Counted from the stretch's first letter, positions 7,747-17,077 are shown. The stretch is DNA of 64,000 nt from Bacteroidetes bacterium UBA7674 (GCA_002483105.1 DLHG01000004.1:16579-80578); one strand, 5' to 3'. Numbers and translations: made by a program. The notes: generated by a model from the letters alone, not told the origin.

Positions 7747-8445
7747 CTAGAAGTTAGGTTGCAGTTTGTTATGGGTATAGAATTCTGTCAGGTATGCCAC
7801 TACTTCATCTACGGTATCAAATACTTTTATCATTTCGAGGTCGCCGGGGCTCAGGTTACTCTCTGTTTCCAGCATCACTTCTTTCATCCACAAAAAAAGC
7901 CCGCTCCAGTATGCCGAACCCATACATATCATGGGTGTCTGGGTGAATTTCCTTGTTTGTATCAATGTGGCCACTTCAAAGAACTCATCCATCGTTCCCC
8001 AACCGCCCGGCATCATGATAAAGGCCTGGGCATATTTGGTGAACATCACTTTGCGCACAAAGAAGTAATCAAAATTCAGGTTTTTATCTACGTCTATAAA
8101 AGGATTAGAGCTTTGTTCAAATGGCAGGGCAATATTCAAACCCACCGAGCCACCTTTTGCCATATTCGCGCCCTTGTTAGCAGCTTCCATTATACCGGGG
8201 CCACCACCTGTAATGATACCAAAGCCTTCTTCAGCCAGCCTTTTGGCCACCTCTACTGTCAGCTCGTAATATTTATGTCCCGGCTTGGTCCGTGCAGAAC
8301 CAAATATGGAAACGCAGGGCCCTATTTTCGCCAGGGTCTCAAAACCCTGAACAAATTCAGCCATTATCTTGAATATCTGCCAGCTAGAATGCGCTTTGGT
8401 TTCCGTCCAGTCGCGCAGCTTCAGTTTGGTTAATTGGTCTTTCAT
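7747..8445 (-). CDS. LOG-family (TIGR00730) Rossmann-fold nucleotide hydrolase
   Basis: A 232-residue member of the LOG/YgdH family, whose characterised members release bases from nucleoside 5'-monophosphates (cytokinin riboside 5'-monophosphate phosphoribohydrolase or AMP/pyrimidine nucleosidases). The signature PGGWGTMDEF lies near residue 145 and GGGPGIMEAANKGA near 77; FGSART is the N-terminal loop. The first about 20 codons overlap the end of the symporter gene by 62 bp. I keep the ATG at 8445 because the residues just before MAEF (WQIFK) resemble the conserved N-terminus of relatives. The ligand is unknown. Confidence 0.82.
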   Translation of the reverse strand: MKDQLTKLKLRDWTETKAHSSWQIFKIMAEFVQGFETLAKIGPCVSIFGSARTKPGHKYYELTVEVAKRLAEEGFGIITGGGPGIMEAANKGANMAKGGSVGLNIALPFEQSSNPFIDVDKNLNFDYFFVRKVMFTKYAQAFIMMPGGWGTMDEFFEVATLIQTRKFTQTPMICMGSAYWSGLFLWMKEVMLETESNLSPGDLEMIKVFDTVDEVVAYLTEFYTHNKLQPNF

Positions 8446-9919
8446 TTTCCGTCAGTACCGATATAGTACTATCCTTTTTTGAAAAAATAAATAAGAGTAA
8501 AAATGCAATACCTGCGTTTATTATCAGTAGTTCGGTACCTATCGCATAGCCACCAAGCCATTCTTTTTCGTTCTGTTTCAGGAAGTAACAGACAACTGGT
8601 GAAGCCATACAAATGATCGGCACCAGTACATCATTCACAACTGTTCTCCTGGTAAACATACCAAACGCGAACAGTGCCAGCAGCGGACCGTAAGTGTATC
8701 CTGCCACTACCAGCAGTGTTTGTATCAGCGAGCCATTATCATTTTCCCTGAAGAAGAATACAAATGCCAGGAACACAATAGAAAACACAACGTGTACACG
8801 CAACCTTGTTTTTTTCTGCTCCGCTTCACTCATATCAGGCCTTCTCTTGATGCCCAGTATATCTATACAGAATGAAGAAGTAAGAGCCGTCAATGCACCA
8901 TCAGCACTCGGGAACAAGGCCGATATCAATCCTATCAGGAAGCAAACGATAATAATGAATGGCAACCCGCTATTCATTACCACGGTTGGGAACAAGTCAT
9001 CACCCACTACAGCTATACCTTGTGCATCCGCATACAGGTAAAGCAATCCGCCCAGCAGCAGGAAGATAAATACCACACCTACTTGCAGGAAGCTCATGGT
9101 GATCATATTTTTTTGAGAATCTTTCAGGTTGCTCACACTGATATTCTTCTGCATCATCTCCTGGTCAAGGCCTGTCATGGTAATAGTGATGAACATACCG
9201 CCCAATATCTGTTTCAGGAAAAAGTTACCGGCCATGAAGTCGGTGCCTATCAGCTTGGTATAACCCTTGGCTTCCATAGCAGCCCATGTTCCGCCCAGGT
9301 CAAGGTTCAGCGTGTTCATTATGTAGCCTACGCAAACCAACAAAGCCAACAGCATAAAGGTGGTCTGTAAAGTATCTGTCCATACAATGGTCTTTACCCC
9401 ACCCCTGAAAGTGTACAGCAATATCAGCAGCAGTATCACAACAGCAGTCACCTCGAAGGAGATACCCATGTCTTCCAGTACAAACCTTTCCAATACTTTT
9501 ATCACGAGGTATAAGCGCAGTGTCGCACCCAGTGTGCGCGAAAGGATAAAAAACAGCGCTCCCGTTTTGTAAGAGGTCCGCCCCATCCTTTTATCAAGAT
9601 AAGAATAGATGGAGGTGAGGTTGAGTTTATAATACAAGGGCAACAACACATAAGCCACCACAAAGTATCCCAGCCAATACCCTATCACTACCTGGAAGTA
9701 ATCAAACCCTATCTTTCCCACCGTACCCGGCACTGATATGAATGTCATACCCGAAAGGGATGTACCTATCATACCAAAGGCCACCACCCACCATTTACTG
9801 TTGCGGTTGCCAATGAAGAACGACTCGTTATCTGAATGACGTGAAGTGTAAAATGCAATGCCCAGCAGCAATGCGAAATAAGCCAGTACTATGATGAGGA
9901 GTAAAGCTGATTGATCCAT
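8384..9919 (-). CDS. Sodium:solute symporter family protein
   Basis: An integral inner-membrane transporter of the SSS family, 511 residues, with about 13 hydrophobic segments. Family marks include FFIGNRNSKWWVVAFGMIGTSLSGMTF near residue 35-60, which supplies the sodium-site backbone, and TFRGGVKTIVWTDTLQ near 168-183. DGALTALTSSF lies in a later helix, near residue 343-353. The substrate is not evident. It is the first gene of the minus-strand run leading to hpt, and its 3' end overlaps the next gene by 62 bp. A terminator of the preceding outer-membrane gene lies just upstream. Confidence 0.87.
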   Translation of the reverse strand: MDQSALLLIIVLAYFALLLGIAFYTSRHSDNESFFIGNRNSKWWVVAFGMIGTSLSGMTFISVPGTVGKIGFDYFQVVIGYWLGYFVVAYVLLPLYYKLNLTSIYSYLDKRMGRTSYKTGALFFILSRTLGATLRLYLVIKVLERFVLEDMGISFEVTAVVILLLILLYTFRGGVKTIVWTDTLQTTFMLLALLVCVGYIMNTLNLDLGGTWAAMEAKGYTKLIGTDFMAGNFFLKQILGGMFITITMTGLDQEMMQKNISVSNLKDSQKNMITMSFLQVGVVFIFLLLGGLLYLYADAQGIAVVGDDLFPTVVMNSGLPFIIIVCFLIGLISALFPSADGALTALTSSFCIDILGIKRRPDMSEAEQKKTRLRVHVVFSIVFLAFVFFFRENDNGSLIQTLLVVAGYTYGPLLALFAFGMFTRRTVVNDVLVPIICMASPVVCYFLKQNEKEWLGGYAIGTELLIINAGIAFLLLFIFSKKDSTISVLTENERPINQTEAARLDGNQSAF

Positions 9920-9928
9920 GCATGTAAA

Positions 9929-9961
9929 ATAAAAAGACTTTGCCCGAAAAAGGCAAAGCCT
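9929..9961 (-). terminator. Terminator of the outer-membrane-protein gene at 9981
   Basis: On the minus strand AGGCTTTGCC pairs with GGCAAAGTCT around a T-rich loop, followed by TTTTATTTT. It begins about 20 bp past the stop of the 9981-10625 gene. Confidence 0.7.
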
Positions 9962-9980
9962 GACAAATATTTTAAAGGCC

Positions 9981-10625
9981 TTAGAAGCCTATGTTGAAAC
10001 CAAATCTGAAGTCAATATTCTTGTAGTAAGGACTGCTAGGGTTCTGAACAACATCATACAAGGCTGTAAGGTATAGCGACAAGCTACCCGTAATAGGCTG
10101 TCTCAATCCCAAACCAACTAACACTGCAGGAACATATTCTCTGTCTTCCCCCACTTCAATATTACCCAGGGGGTCTTGCACCAGCGTGGGAACACCTACG
10201 TTCATCATTTCAGGCTGCACATGCACAAACAAGTTCCTCCACACAATATACCTGGCCCAAAGACTGGCACTATAGAGTGACGTTTTTCTGTCATATTGCA
10301 TAATGCCGATAAGATTATTGTTCTGGTCCACAATCCCTACCTGCTCAAACTTATTACGGTAATACTGATAGCTAAGACCCACACCGGCTGCAAACCTGTC
10401 CGTTATCTTATAACCTATCATCGGCGAGAGGCCTACATTGGCATAGCCTGTACCAAAACTGAGTATAGCGCCACCACCCAATACCAGGCGGCTGGCATCA
10501 AATCCTTTAGGCTTCAGGTCTTTCCTTTTGGCCTCACCTTTCTTGCCACTACTATTATATGTTTCCTGTGCATATACCGCCTGGGTACATAGACAAAGCA
10601 TTAATACAACAAGTATCTTTTTCAT
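9981..10625 (-). CDS. Probable outer-membrane beta-barrel protein
   Basis: A 214-residue protein with signal peptide MKKILVVLMLCLCTQAVYA followed by QETYN. The mature part alternates hydrophobic and polar residues in beta-strand fashion with many Gly and aromatic residues (VGLSPMIGYKI, FAAGVGLSYQYY), and ends with an aromatic residue (FRFGFNIGF), as outer-membrane barrels do. A short basic linker (KKGEAKRKDLKPKG) lies near the N-terminus. No specific function is recognised. It is monocistronic, with its own terminator downstream. Confidence 0.65.
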   Translation of the reverse strand: MKKILVVLMLCLCTQAVYAQETYNSSGKKGEAKRKDLKPKGFDASRLVLGGGAILSFGTGYANVGLSPMIGYKITDRFAAGVGLSYQYYRNKFEQVGIVDQNNNLIGIMQYDRKTSLYSASLWARYIVWRNLFVHVQPEMMNVGVPTLVQDPLGNIEVGEDREYVPAVLVGLGLRQPITGSLSLYLTALYDVVQNPSSPYYKNIDFRFGFNIGF

Positions 10626-10684
10626 ATTACATACGAAGTTATGCTAAAAACGGGACAGACAGCTTCCGTAGTACACCTCTACTG

Positions 10685-12094
10685 TTAATTATTGACAAAT
10701 ATTTTACCGGGATTCAGAATGCCTTTAGGGTCAAATACTTTTTTTATTTGCTTCATCAGCGATAGTTGCATGTCACTGAAGGCTATATCCAGGTATTCCT
10801 TCTGTGCGTAACCTATGCCATGTTCACCGGAAATAGTACCACCCATCTTCACCACTTCGGCAAACAGCGCCCTGATGCCTTGGGGCAGCTTAGTGTTCCA
10901 ATCTTCATCGCTCATGGTTCCCTTCACTATGTTCACATGCAGATTTCCATCTCCCGCATGTCCATAGCACACTGATTGAAATCCATACTTTTTGCCTATC
11001 TCCTTCACCGTACGTAGCAGCTCCGGTAACTCTGCTCTCGGCACCACGGTATCTTCTTCCTTATATACGGAATTGCTTTTCACTGCTTCTCCTACTTTTC
11101 TGCGCAGCGCCCACAGCATTTGCTTTTGTTCATGGCTGTCCGCAAAAAGCATTTCTCCTGTATCATATCGCTTCAGCACTTCGCTAATTCCCTCTGTTTC
11201 TTTGTATAGCTGCTCCACATTATTGCCATCTACCTCTATCAGCAGGTGTGCCTGTATATCATCAGGCAGGTCTATGCCGGTTGCACGTGTATAGCGCATG
11301 CTCCATTCCAGTGCATCGCGTTCCATAAATTCCATCGCAGAGGGTGTATATCCTGCTAAGAATATCGCATTCACGGCCTCACATGCAGCTATTGCAGAAC
11401 GGAAAGGCACAAGCAGCAACATATCATGCTGCACAGCAGGTATCAACCTAAGCACAATTTTCGTTATGATGCCCAGCGTGCCTTCACTGCCCACCAGTAA
11501 TTGTGTCAGGTTATAACCCGTTGCGTTCTTCAGCACATTGGCGCCTGTCCATATTATTTCCCCGTTGGGCAATACCACTTCCAGGTTCAGTACATAGTCT
11601 TTCACTACGCCATACTTCACCGCCCTCGGCCCACCGGAGTTCTCCGCTACATTCCCACCAATAAAACATGAGCCCTTACTCGCCGGGTCCGGCGGATAAA
11701 ACAACCCCTGTGCACTCACAGCTTCCTGCAGCACTTGTGTTATCACACCTGGCTCTGTAGTTACCTGGAAATTTCGTGTGTCTATATTTAGTATCTTATC
11801 GAATCGCTTCATATCCAGCACCACGCCGCCCATCACGGCAAGTGCGCCGCCGCTCAATCCTGTTCCTGCTCCCCGGGGGGTTACAGGTATCATTTGCTCA
11901 TTGCAGTACCGCATGATACTGCTCACTTCTTTTATTGTCTGCGGTTGTAATACTATCTCAGGAAGATAGTTCAGATCCTCCGTTTCATCCGTTGCACAAC
12001 GCGTCAGCTCATCATCATTCGTTAATACAAACGATGCCGGCATCACGGACTTGAAATAGGCAATATCATTTGCATCTACCTTCTTGAATGGCAT
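10685..12094 (-). CDS. FAD-binding oxidoreductase, glycolate oxidase GlcD-like
   Basis: A 469-residue flavoprotein of the FAD-linked oxidase type (glycolate oxidase subunit D / D-lactate dehydrogenase-like), oxidising a 2-hydroxy acid. The PCMH-type FAD domain spans about 35-215, with VTPRGAGTGLSGGA, PPDPASKGSCFIGGNVAENSGG and NATGYNLTQLLVGSEGTLG. The C-terminal oxidase domain ends with CYGHAGDGNLHVNI, SGEHGIGYAQKEYL and FDPKGILNPGKIF. No GlcE or iron-sulfur GlcF partner is adjacent, so the exact substrate is open. Confidence 0.88.
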   Translation of the reverse strand: MPFKKVDANDIAYFKSVMPASFVLTNDDELTRCATDETEDLNYLPEIVLQPQTIKEVSSIMRYCNEQMIPVTPRGAGTGLSGGALAVMGGVVLDMKRFDKILNIDTRNFQVTTEPGVITQVLQEAVSAQGLFYPPDPASKGSCFIGGNVAENSGGPRAVKYGVVKDYVLNLEVVLPNGEIIWTGANVLKNATGYNLTQLLVGSEGTLGIITKIVLRLIPAVQHDMLLLVPFRSAIAACEAVNAIFLAGYTPSAMEFMERDALEWSMRYTRATGIDLPDDIQAHLLIEVDGNNVEQLYKETEGISEVLKRYDTGEMLFADSHEQKQMLWALRRKVGEAVKSNSVYKEEDTVVPRAELPELLRTVKEIGKKYGFQSVCYGHAGDGNLHVNIVKGTMSDEDWNTKLPQGIRALFAEVVKMGGTISGEHGIGYAQKEYLDIAFSDMQLSLMKQIKKVFDPKGILNPGKIFVNN

Positions 12095-12133
12095 ATATCA
12101 AAGGTAGAATGAAAGACGCATAAATTGTATGCG

Positions 12134-13306
12134 TTATTCCTTGTTCGCGGTGGCGTTCTTTGGCAGGCTCAAGGTTTTCCTCTTTTGTTCCTTTTCCTTA
12201 TAGTATACATATGCAGCATCCACAAATTTTTTCACGTGATGCATATTTATCGTTGTATAAGCAATGATCACACAGTCTGTTTTGTCTAACTCGCTTCTCC
12301 AGTCAAAATTATCTATGGTCAGGAGCTTATCATCATGGAATACCTCTTTAAAATAATGCCAGAAATCAATTTTGTTGTTCTTGTGCATATGTGCCAGGCT
12401 GTCATCCAGTAGCAGCCACATAAAGCTATCTCCTATATACACAGCACTGGGCTTTTCTTTCAGCGTATCGTTTGTAAAGGTGATCACAGGATATACAAAT
12501 GTTTCCTGGATGGGATAAATTAGATTCAGCGCTGAGCCTACGTCATTATCCGCCCCTCTCGGCTTATCGGTTTTTACATAAGACAGTTTGAAGTCAGGCA
12601 GATCAATATGCCTGTCTTGCTCTATGAATTTATACAGGCTGTCAACAGCAAACATAGCGCCATACCTTGTCCAGTGGATACCTTGCCGGGCGAAGATCAT
12701 TGGTTCGGTCTTCTTCAATTCCAGGAACATGTCATTGAAGTCTATACATGGCACTCCTAGCGAATCACAGTATTGCTTATACATTTCCCTGTTAGTGTGT
12801 GCCTGTTTTACACGTGTTGGCTTGTCGGAAATATACTCATGAAAAACATCTGCCTTTGATGCAGATATCACCAGCGCAAAGGTCTTTCCCTCTTTCCTGA
12901 ATTCATCATTCAGGTATTTCATCTTGATGGCCACATCTCCTATATATCCAGATCCCAGGAAATCCTTTCCGAGATATGAATCAATGTATCCTTCATAAAA
13001 GATATATTCGTCCTTACCGAGAACAGTGATCGCATGGATCACACGAAATAACGAAAAGTCGATCTGGTTGTTTAGCCGCACAAGATCGGGCCTGAAGCCT
13101 ACATGGTCATTAATATATTTACCCTTTTGCTCCTGGTAGGTGCCTCCCCACCACTCCTGCTTAGTAAATTTCGCATCTGCTGCGGGCTCATAATACCCTA
13201 TCAGCTCCCCTGGCTTGAATATATTCAGGTTATACTGTACCAATGGCATACAAAGTACTGCCAGTATCAGTACCAATAATATGTTCTTCGGGTTCGGTCG
13301 CCTCAT
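12134..13306 (-). CDS. AlgJ/AlgX-like SGNH (DHHW) acetyltransferase partner, copy 1
   Basis: A 390-residue exported protein anchored by an N-terminal hydrophobic helix (ILLVLILAVLCMPLVQ). It belongs to the alginate O-acetyltransferase AlgJ/AlgX-related family, which moves acetyl groups from an MBOAT membrane protein to a polysaccharide outside the membrane. SGNH-type elements are visible: YIGDSFMWLLLDDSL near residue 290-305, and RQGIHWTRYGAMF, which supplies the HW dyad. The ATG at 13306 directly follows the stop of the MBOAT gene (one base between), a tight coupling typical of AlgI-AlgJ pairs. Which polymer is acetylated cannot be told from sequence. A second paralog is at 15899. Confidence 0.85.
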   Translation of the reverse strand: MRRPNPKNILLVLILAVLCMPLVQYNLNIFKPGELIGYYEPAADAKFTKQEWWGGTYQEQKGKYINDHVGFRPDLVRLNNQIDFSLFRVIHAITVLGKDEYIFYEGYIDSYLGKDFLGSGYIGDVAIKMKYLNDEFRKEGKTFALVISASKADVFHEYISDKPTRVKQAHTNREMYKQYCDSLGVPCIDFNDMFLELKKTEPMIFARQGIHWTRYGAMFAVDSLYKFIEQDRHIDLPDFKLSYVKTDKPRGADNDVGSALNLIYPIQETFVYPVITFTNDTLKEKPSAVYIGDSFMWLLLDDSLAHMHKNNKIDFWHYFKEVFHDDKLLTIDNFDWRSELDKTDCVIIAYTTINMHHVKKFVDAAYVYYKEKEQKRKTLSLPKNATANKE

Positions 13307-13307
13307 A

Positions 13308-14732
13308 TCAGAACCTGAAATAGATAAACGGGTTAAAAGTTGATGTCGTGATCCTTGCCGCCGATAACACAAGAAGCAATAGCACTGCAAATGTCATCAC
13401 TGTATGTCTCCTTATAGTATAGTCGCGGAAGAAAACCTTTTCTTGTATATGCTCTCCATACTTGCTGAGCGTAAAGAATGAAAAGAAAATGGCGAGGAAG
13501 AAAGTAAAAATAAACAGCCTGTCCGCATACCACAACTCATTGTTATCTGGTTTAAATGTGAACATCGCTTCCAGGTATGTCAATGCAGGCTGCAACTCCT
13601 CCATCCGGAAGAATACCCATCCTATCATTACTACAAAGAATGAATAGATTACAGCGAACTTGCCAATCTTTTTCAACCACTTCCCCAGGAATAGTCGCTC
13701 TATTACCAGGAAGAAACCATGATAGGCTCCCCATATGATGAATCCCCAGGCTGCTCCATGCCAAAGTCCGGAAGCCAGGAAAACGATCCATAAGTTGAAG
13801 TATAATCTTACAGGCTTCACTTTATTGCCGCCTAATGGTATATAGAGGTAGTTGCGCATCCAGGCCCCGAGCGTTATATGCCACCTCCGCCAGAAGTCTG
13901 TGATGGAGGTGGAGGTATAGGGGTTATTGAAATTCTCGGGGAACTTAAAGCCCATCATCAGCCCAAGGCCTATCGCCATGTCTGAATAACCGGAAAAATC
14001 AAAGTATATCTGGAAGGTATAGCTGATAGCACCCACCCAAGCCAGATATGTATTCAATTCCCCGGGCGGCAGGGTAAACATCTTGTCTGCCGCCTCACCC
14101 AGCACATTGGCTATCAGCACTTTCTTACCCAGGCCTAAAAAGAATCGATAAAGTCCCCTCAGCTTGTTGTCCATTGTCTCATTTGCAGTATGGCCATATA
14201 TCTGGTCAGCAAAATCATGATACCTTATTATCGGGCCGGCTATTAATTTGGGAAACAGGATGATATATAGCTGGTAATCCCAGAATTTCTTCAGGGGCTT
14301 GTGCACCCCGCGATACACATCTACCACATACGTCAGCGTTTCAAACGTGTAAAATGATATCCCTATCGGCAGCACCAGTTCCATCCACTTCATGGGCTTA
14401 ATACCAATACCGCCCAGGAAAACATTTAGGTTCTCAACAAAGAAATTACTGTACTTAAAATATACCAGCAAGCCAAGGTTCATTCCCACAGAAAGGCATA
14501 ACAACAATGTCCTCTTCTTCTTCGACGACATGCTATCCATCCACCGTACCAGGTAGAAGTCCAGAACAGTTGTTCCCAGTATCACAAAAATGAACTTCGG
14601 AGCTCCCCAGGCGTAGAAAAATATGCTGCCCGCCAGTATCACAGCATTCTTATACTTTTCGGCTGCCAGGTAGTAGAGCAAAAAGAAGACGGGCAGGAAA
14701 TAGAAAATAAAAATAATGCTGCTGAATACCAT
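13308..14732 (-). CDS. MBOAT-family O-acyltransferase (AlgI/DltB-like)
   Basis: A 474-residue integral membrane protein with about 11 hydrophobic segments that brings acyl groups across the inner membrane for polysaccharide acylation. Family marks include FYTFETLTYVVDVYRG, FPKLIAGPIIRYHDF, YFDFSGYSDMAIGLG, FNNPYTSTSITDFWRRWHITL, and the active-site His in GLWHGAAWGFIIWG. The ATG at 14732 begins the typical MVFSSIIFIFYFLP helix; the frame is open further upstream but without family similarity. Copy 1 of the AlgJ-like partner follows immediately. Confidence 0.93.
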   Translation of the reverse strand: MVFSSIIFIFYFLPVFFLLYYLAAEKYKNAVILAGSIFFYAWGAPKFIFVILGTTVLDFYLVRWMDSMSSKKKRTLLLCLSVGMNLGLLVYFKYSNFFVENLNVFLGGIGIKPMKWMELVLPIGISFYTFETLTYVVDVYRGVHKPLKKFWDYQLYIILFPKLIAGPIIRYHDFADQIYGHTANETMDNKLRGLYRFFLGLGKKVLIANVLGEAADKMFTLPPGELNTYLAWVGAISYTFQIYFDFSGYSDMAIGLGLMMGFKFPENFNNPYTSTSITDFWRRWHITLGAWMRNYLYIPLGGNKVKPVRLYFNLWIVFLASGLWHGAAWGFIIWGAYHGFFLVIERLFLGKWLKKIGKFAVIYSFFVVMIGWVFFRMEELQPALTYLEAMFTFKPDNNELWYADRLFIFTFFLAIFFSFFTLSKYGEHIQEKVFFRDYTIRRHTVMTFAVLLLLVLSAARITTSTFNPFIYFRF

Positions 14733-14823
14733 CGAAAGGGTAGGATTTGTAGTAAAAATAAAAAAAAACAGCAATGTTTTTCGGTTTCTCAGGCACACCC
14801 TGCACAAAACACAGTACCTTGCA

Positions 14824-14853
14824 TTGCATAATACTGTTTTTTACCTACCTTTA
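14824..14853 (+). promoter_or_regulatory. Promoter of the padR-pspC pair
   Basis: TTG at 14824-14826 is separated by 19 nt from TACCTTTA at 14846-14853, one base off the Bacteroidota consensus. The start ATG is at 14870. Confidence 0.55.
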
Positions 14854-14869
14854 CTTAAAGTATGGCACT

Positions 14870-15202
14870 ATGACAGCAGAGAATACGGAATCGCAAATGC
14901 GAAAAGGGATATTAGAGCTTTGCATACTGGGCATCATACTCAGGCAGAAAGAAGCTTACCCGAGTGATATATTGGAGCAACTGAAAGAGGCCAGGCTGGT
15001 GGTGTTGGAAGGTACATTATATCCGCTGCTCACACGCCTGAAGAATGCGGGCATGCTCAGCTACAGGTGGGAAGAGTCTACCAGCGGCCCGCCAAGGAAA
15101 TACTATGCGATCACTAAAACAGGTATCAAATTTTATGCGCAGCTACGTACTACCTGGGATGAACTAAGCAGCGCAGTCGATCATTTAACCACTTCATTAT
15201 AA
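14870..15202 (+). CDS. PadR-family transcriptional regulator
   Basis: A 110-residue winged-helix repressor. The body MRKGILELCILGIIL opens helix 1, AYPSDILEQL is the turn, EGTLYPLLTRLKNAGML is the recognition helix and GPPRKYYAITKTG forms the wing, the classic PadR layout. The translation start at 14870 gives MTAENTESQMRKG, which fits the family; upstream sequence is hydrophobic and non-homologous. It lies 12 bp before pspC, a pairing common in Bacteroidota, where the regulator is thought to control the PspC-like membrane protein. Both sit divergent from the MBOAT genes. Confidence 0.9.
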   Translation: MTAENTESQMRKGILELCILGIILRQKEAYPSDILEQLKEARLVVLEGTLYPLLTRLKNAGMLSYRWEESTSGPPRKYYAITKTGIKFYAQLRTTWDELSSAVDHLTTSL

Positions 15203-15214
15203 AATCACATAATT

Positions 15215-15892
15215 ATGCAACGCATCAGTCAGATCAACATAGCAGGCAGGGTTATCTCTATCGAAGACAACGCTTATAGCTTGCTGAGCGATTACATCAG
15301 CGCTCTGGAGCGCCAGTTTGCGGGAGAGGAAGGCAATGACGAGATCATCCAGGATATAGAATACCGCATTGCGGAGCTTTTCAGTATCGCTATGCAAAGC
15401 GGTTCTGCAGCTATCAATAAAGCAGACGTACAAAAGGTGATAGATACACTGGGCCCTGCCAGTGAGATAGGTGGCAACAGCGATATACCTGCACCTAAAA
15501 ACCTGCCGGTAGTATATGCGGCACGGGCACGCCAGGAAGAGCAAGAGCGCCATCAGTATGGTTACCGCCGTATCTACCGAAGCCCGGACGACAAAATGAT
15601 TGGCGGTGTATGTGGCGGCCTCGCCCGTTATTTTGACATAGACCCTACAATCGTCAGGTTAATAGCTGTAGTATTGTTACTCGGTTTTGGCATTGGCTTA
15701 CTCGCTTACATTATCGCATGGATAGTAATTCCTGTGGCACGCACACCATATGACATGAACTATATGAATAGTGGTAACCCAATGGACTTTCATACAATGG
15801 CCAGCAATATGCAGGAGGAACTTCAGGACCTTAAAAAACGTGGAGAACAAATGAGCCGTGACCTCAGGGATTTTTTCAATAAGAAAAAGTAG
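15215..15892 (+). CDS. PspC-domain membrane protein
   Basis: A 225-residue protein whose first about 100 residues form a soluble, mostly helical regulatory part (GRVISIEDNAYSLLSDYI, DIEYRIAELF). The PspC domain follows at about 118-178: a YRSPDDKMIGGVCGGLARYF strand, then a hydrophobic helix (LIAVVLLLGFGIGLLAYIIAW). The C-terminus is a charged amphipathic helix (QEELQDLKKRGEQMSRDL). PspC proteins sense or buffer envelope stress. It is cotranscribed with the PadR regulator. Its 3' end lies 6 bp from the convergent AlgJ-like gene. Confidence 0.88.
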   Translation: MQRISQINIAGRVISIEDNAYSLLSDYISALERQFAGEEGNDEIIQDIEYRIAELFSIAMQSGSAAINKADVQKVIDTLGPASEIGGNSDIPAPKNLPVVYAARARQEEQERHQYGYRRIYRSPDDKMIGGVCGGLARYFDIDPTIVRLIAVVLLLGFGIGLLAYIIAWIVIPVARTPYDMNYMNSGNPMDFHTMASNMQEELQDLKKRGEQMSRDLRDFFNKKK

Positions 15893-15898
15893 CAGCCA

Positions 15899-17077
15899 CT
15901 ATTTACGTTTTTTGACCAGGTCACTTTTTCTAAGCGATTTATATTCTTTCTGTTTATAATAATCATAAACAGAATCAACGAACCTGTTTGCGTCCGGCAA
16001 ATTGCGTGAAGTGAATACAATCATCACGCAATCTGTGCTATCCAGTTTTTCCCTCCAGTTGTAGGATGCCATCTCTGTAAGCAAATGTCTTTCGTTGTCA
16101 TCTTTCTTTACAAGAACTTCGAGGAAATAATGCCAGAATTCATAATAATGATTTACATGAGTAAGGCTGTCATCCAGCAGCGGCCAGAAAAAACTGTCAC
16201 CTACATATATAGCCGATGTAGTAGTAGTGGTTGATGTCCTTGGGATACTTATTACAGGGTAAATAAAATCTTCTTTGATGGGCATAGGCAGGTTCAGTGA
16301 TACACCCATGTCATTATCTATACCACGCGGAATTGTAGTATGTTCCAGTTTAGGGTATTCAGGATTTGGCAGATCAATTTTTCTATCTCTTTCTATAAAC
16401 CGGATGATACTATCTACTGCAAATATTGCTCCATACCTCGTCCAGTGAATACCTTGCCTGCTGAAGATAGGACCTTTATTCGTTTTCTTTATTTCCAGTA
16501 AGTAGTCATTAAAGTCTATGAAGTTCACATCCAGGGAATCACAATAGTGCCCATACACTGCCCTGTTTGTCGGGCCTACCTTCTTATGATCAGGCCAGTC
16601 AGGCAGGTATTCAGGATGATGCTCCACCTTTGAGCCCGCAATCATAAACAAAAAGCTCTTGTTTTCCTCCCTGAATCTGTCTTGTATATATTTCATCTTC
16701 AACACCTCTTCCCGTATCTTTTCATAGCCCATAAAGTCCTTACCGGTATATGCGTCTATGTAATTACTATAAAACAGGTAGTTTTCCTTGCCTACCAATT
16801 TATTACGAGCTTTGGCAAACAACGTAAAATCAAATTGTATTCCCGCCCGTACGAAGTCCGGTCGAAGGCCCATATTATCATTGAGGTACTTGTTCTTCTG
16901 TTCCTGGTAACTACCATCCATCCATCCCTTTATGGAAAATTGTGTATCACCCGCTGCATCATAGTCCCCTTGCAGTGGCATAGAGACTATCAGCCCAAGG
17001 CAATGCTGTGCAAATGGTACACACAGCACTGCAAACAAAAAAAACAATAATCCTTTTTTAAGACTTGCATTTTTCAT
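15899..17077 (-). CDS. AlgJ/AlgX-like SGNH (DHHW) protein, copy 2
   Basis: A 392-residue paralog of the protein at 12134-13306. It shares the N-terminal membrane anchor (LLFFLFAVLCVPFAQHCL), the QEQKNKYLNDNMGLRPDF segment, RQGIHWTRYGAIFAVDS, and YVGDSFFWPLLDDSL. The proteins are similar along their whole length but clearly diverged. Like copy 1 it would transfer acyl groups to an extracytoplasmic glycan. Unlike copy 1 it has no MBOAT gene directly upstream; the padR-pspC pair on the opposite strand separates it from the MBOAT-AlgJ pair. It probably depends on the MBOAT at 13308 or on one outside the window. Confidence 0.83.
   Translation of the reverse strand: MKNASLKKGLLFFLFAVLCVPFAQHCLGLIVSMPLQGDYDAAGDTQFSIKGWMDGSYQEQKNKYLNDNMGLRPDFVRAGIQFDFTLFAKARNKLVGKENYLFYSNYIDAYTGKDFMGYEKIREEVLKMKYIQDRFREENKSFLFMIAGSKVEHHPEYLPDWPDHKKVGPTNRAVYGHYCDSLDVNFIDFNDYLLEIKKTNKGPIFSRQGIHWTRYGAIFAVDSIIRFIERDRKIDLPNPEYPKLEHTTIPRGIDNDMGVSLNLPMPIKEDFIYPVISIPRTSTTTTTSAIYVGDSFFWPLLDDSLTHVNHYYEFWHYFLEVLVKKDDNERHLLTEMASYNWREKLDSTDCVMIVFTSRNLPDANRFVDSVYDYYKQKEYKSLRKSDLVKKRK

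Noticed and set aside
12113..12132. ACGCATA/TATGCGT inverted repeat at the end of the AlgJ-like gene
   Set aside because: The stem is short and the following bases are only moderately T-rich (CTTTCATTC), so terminator function is too uncertain to list.
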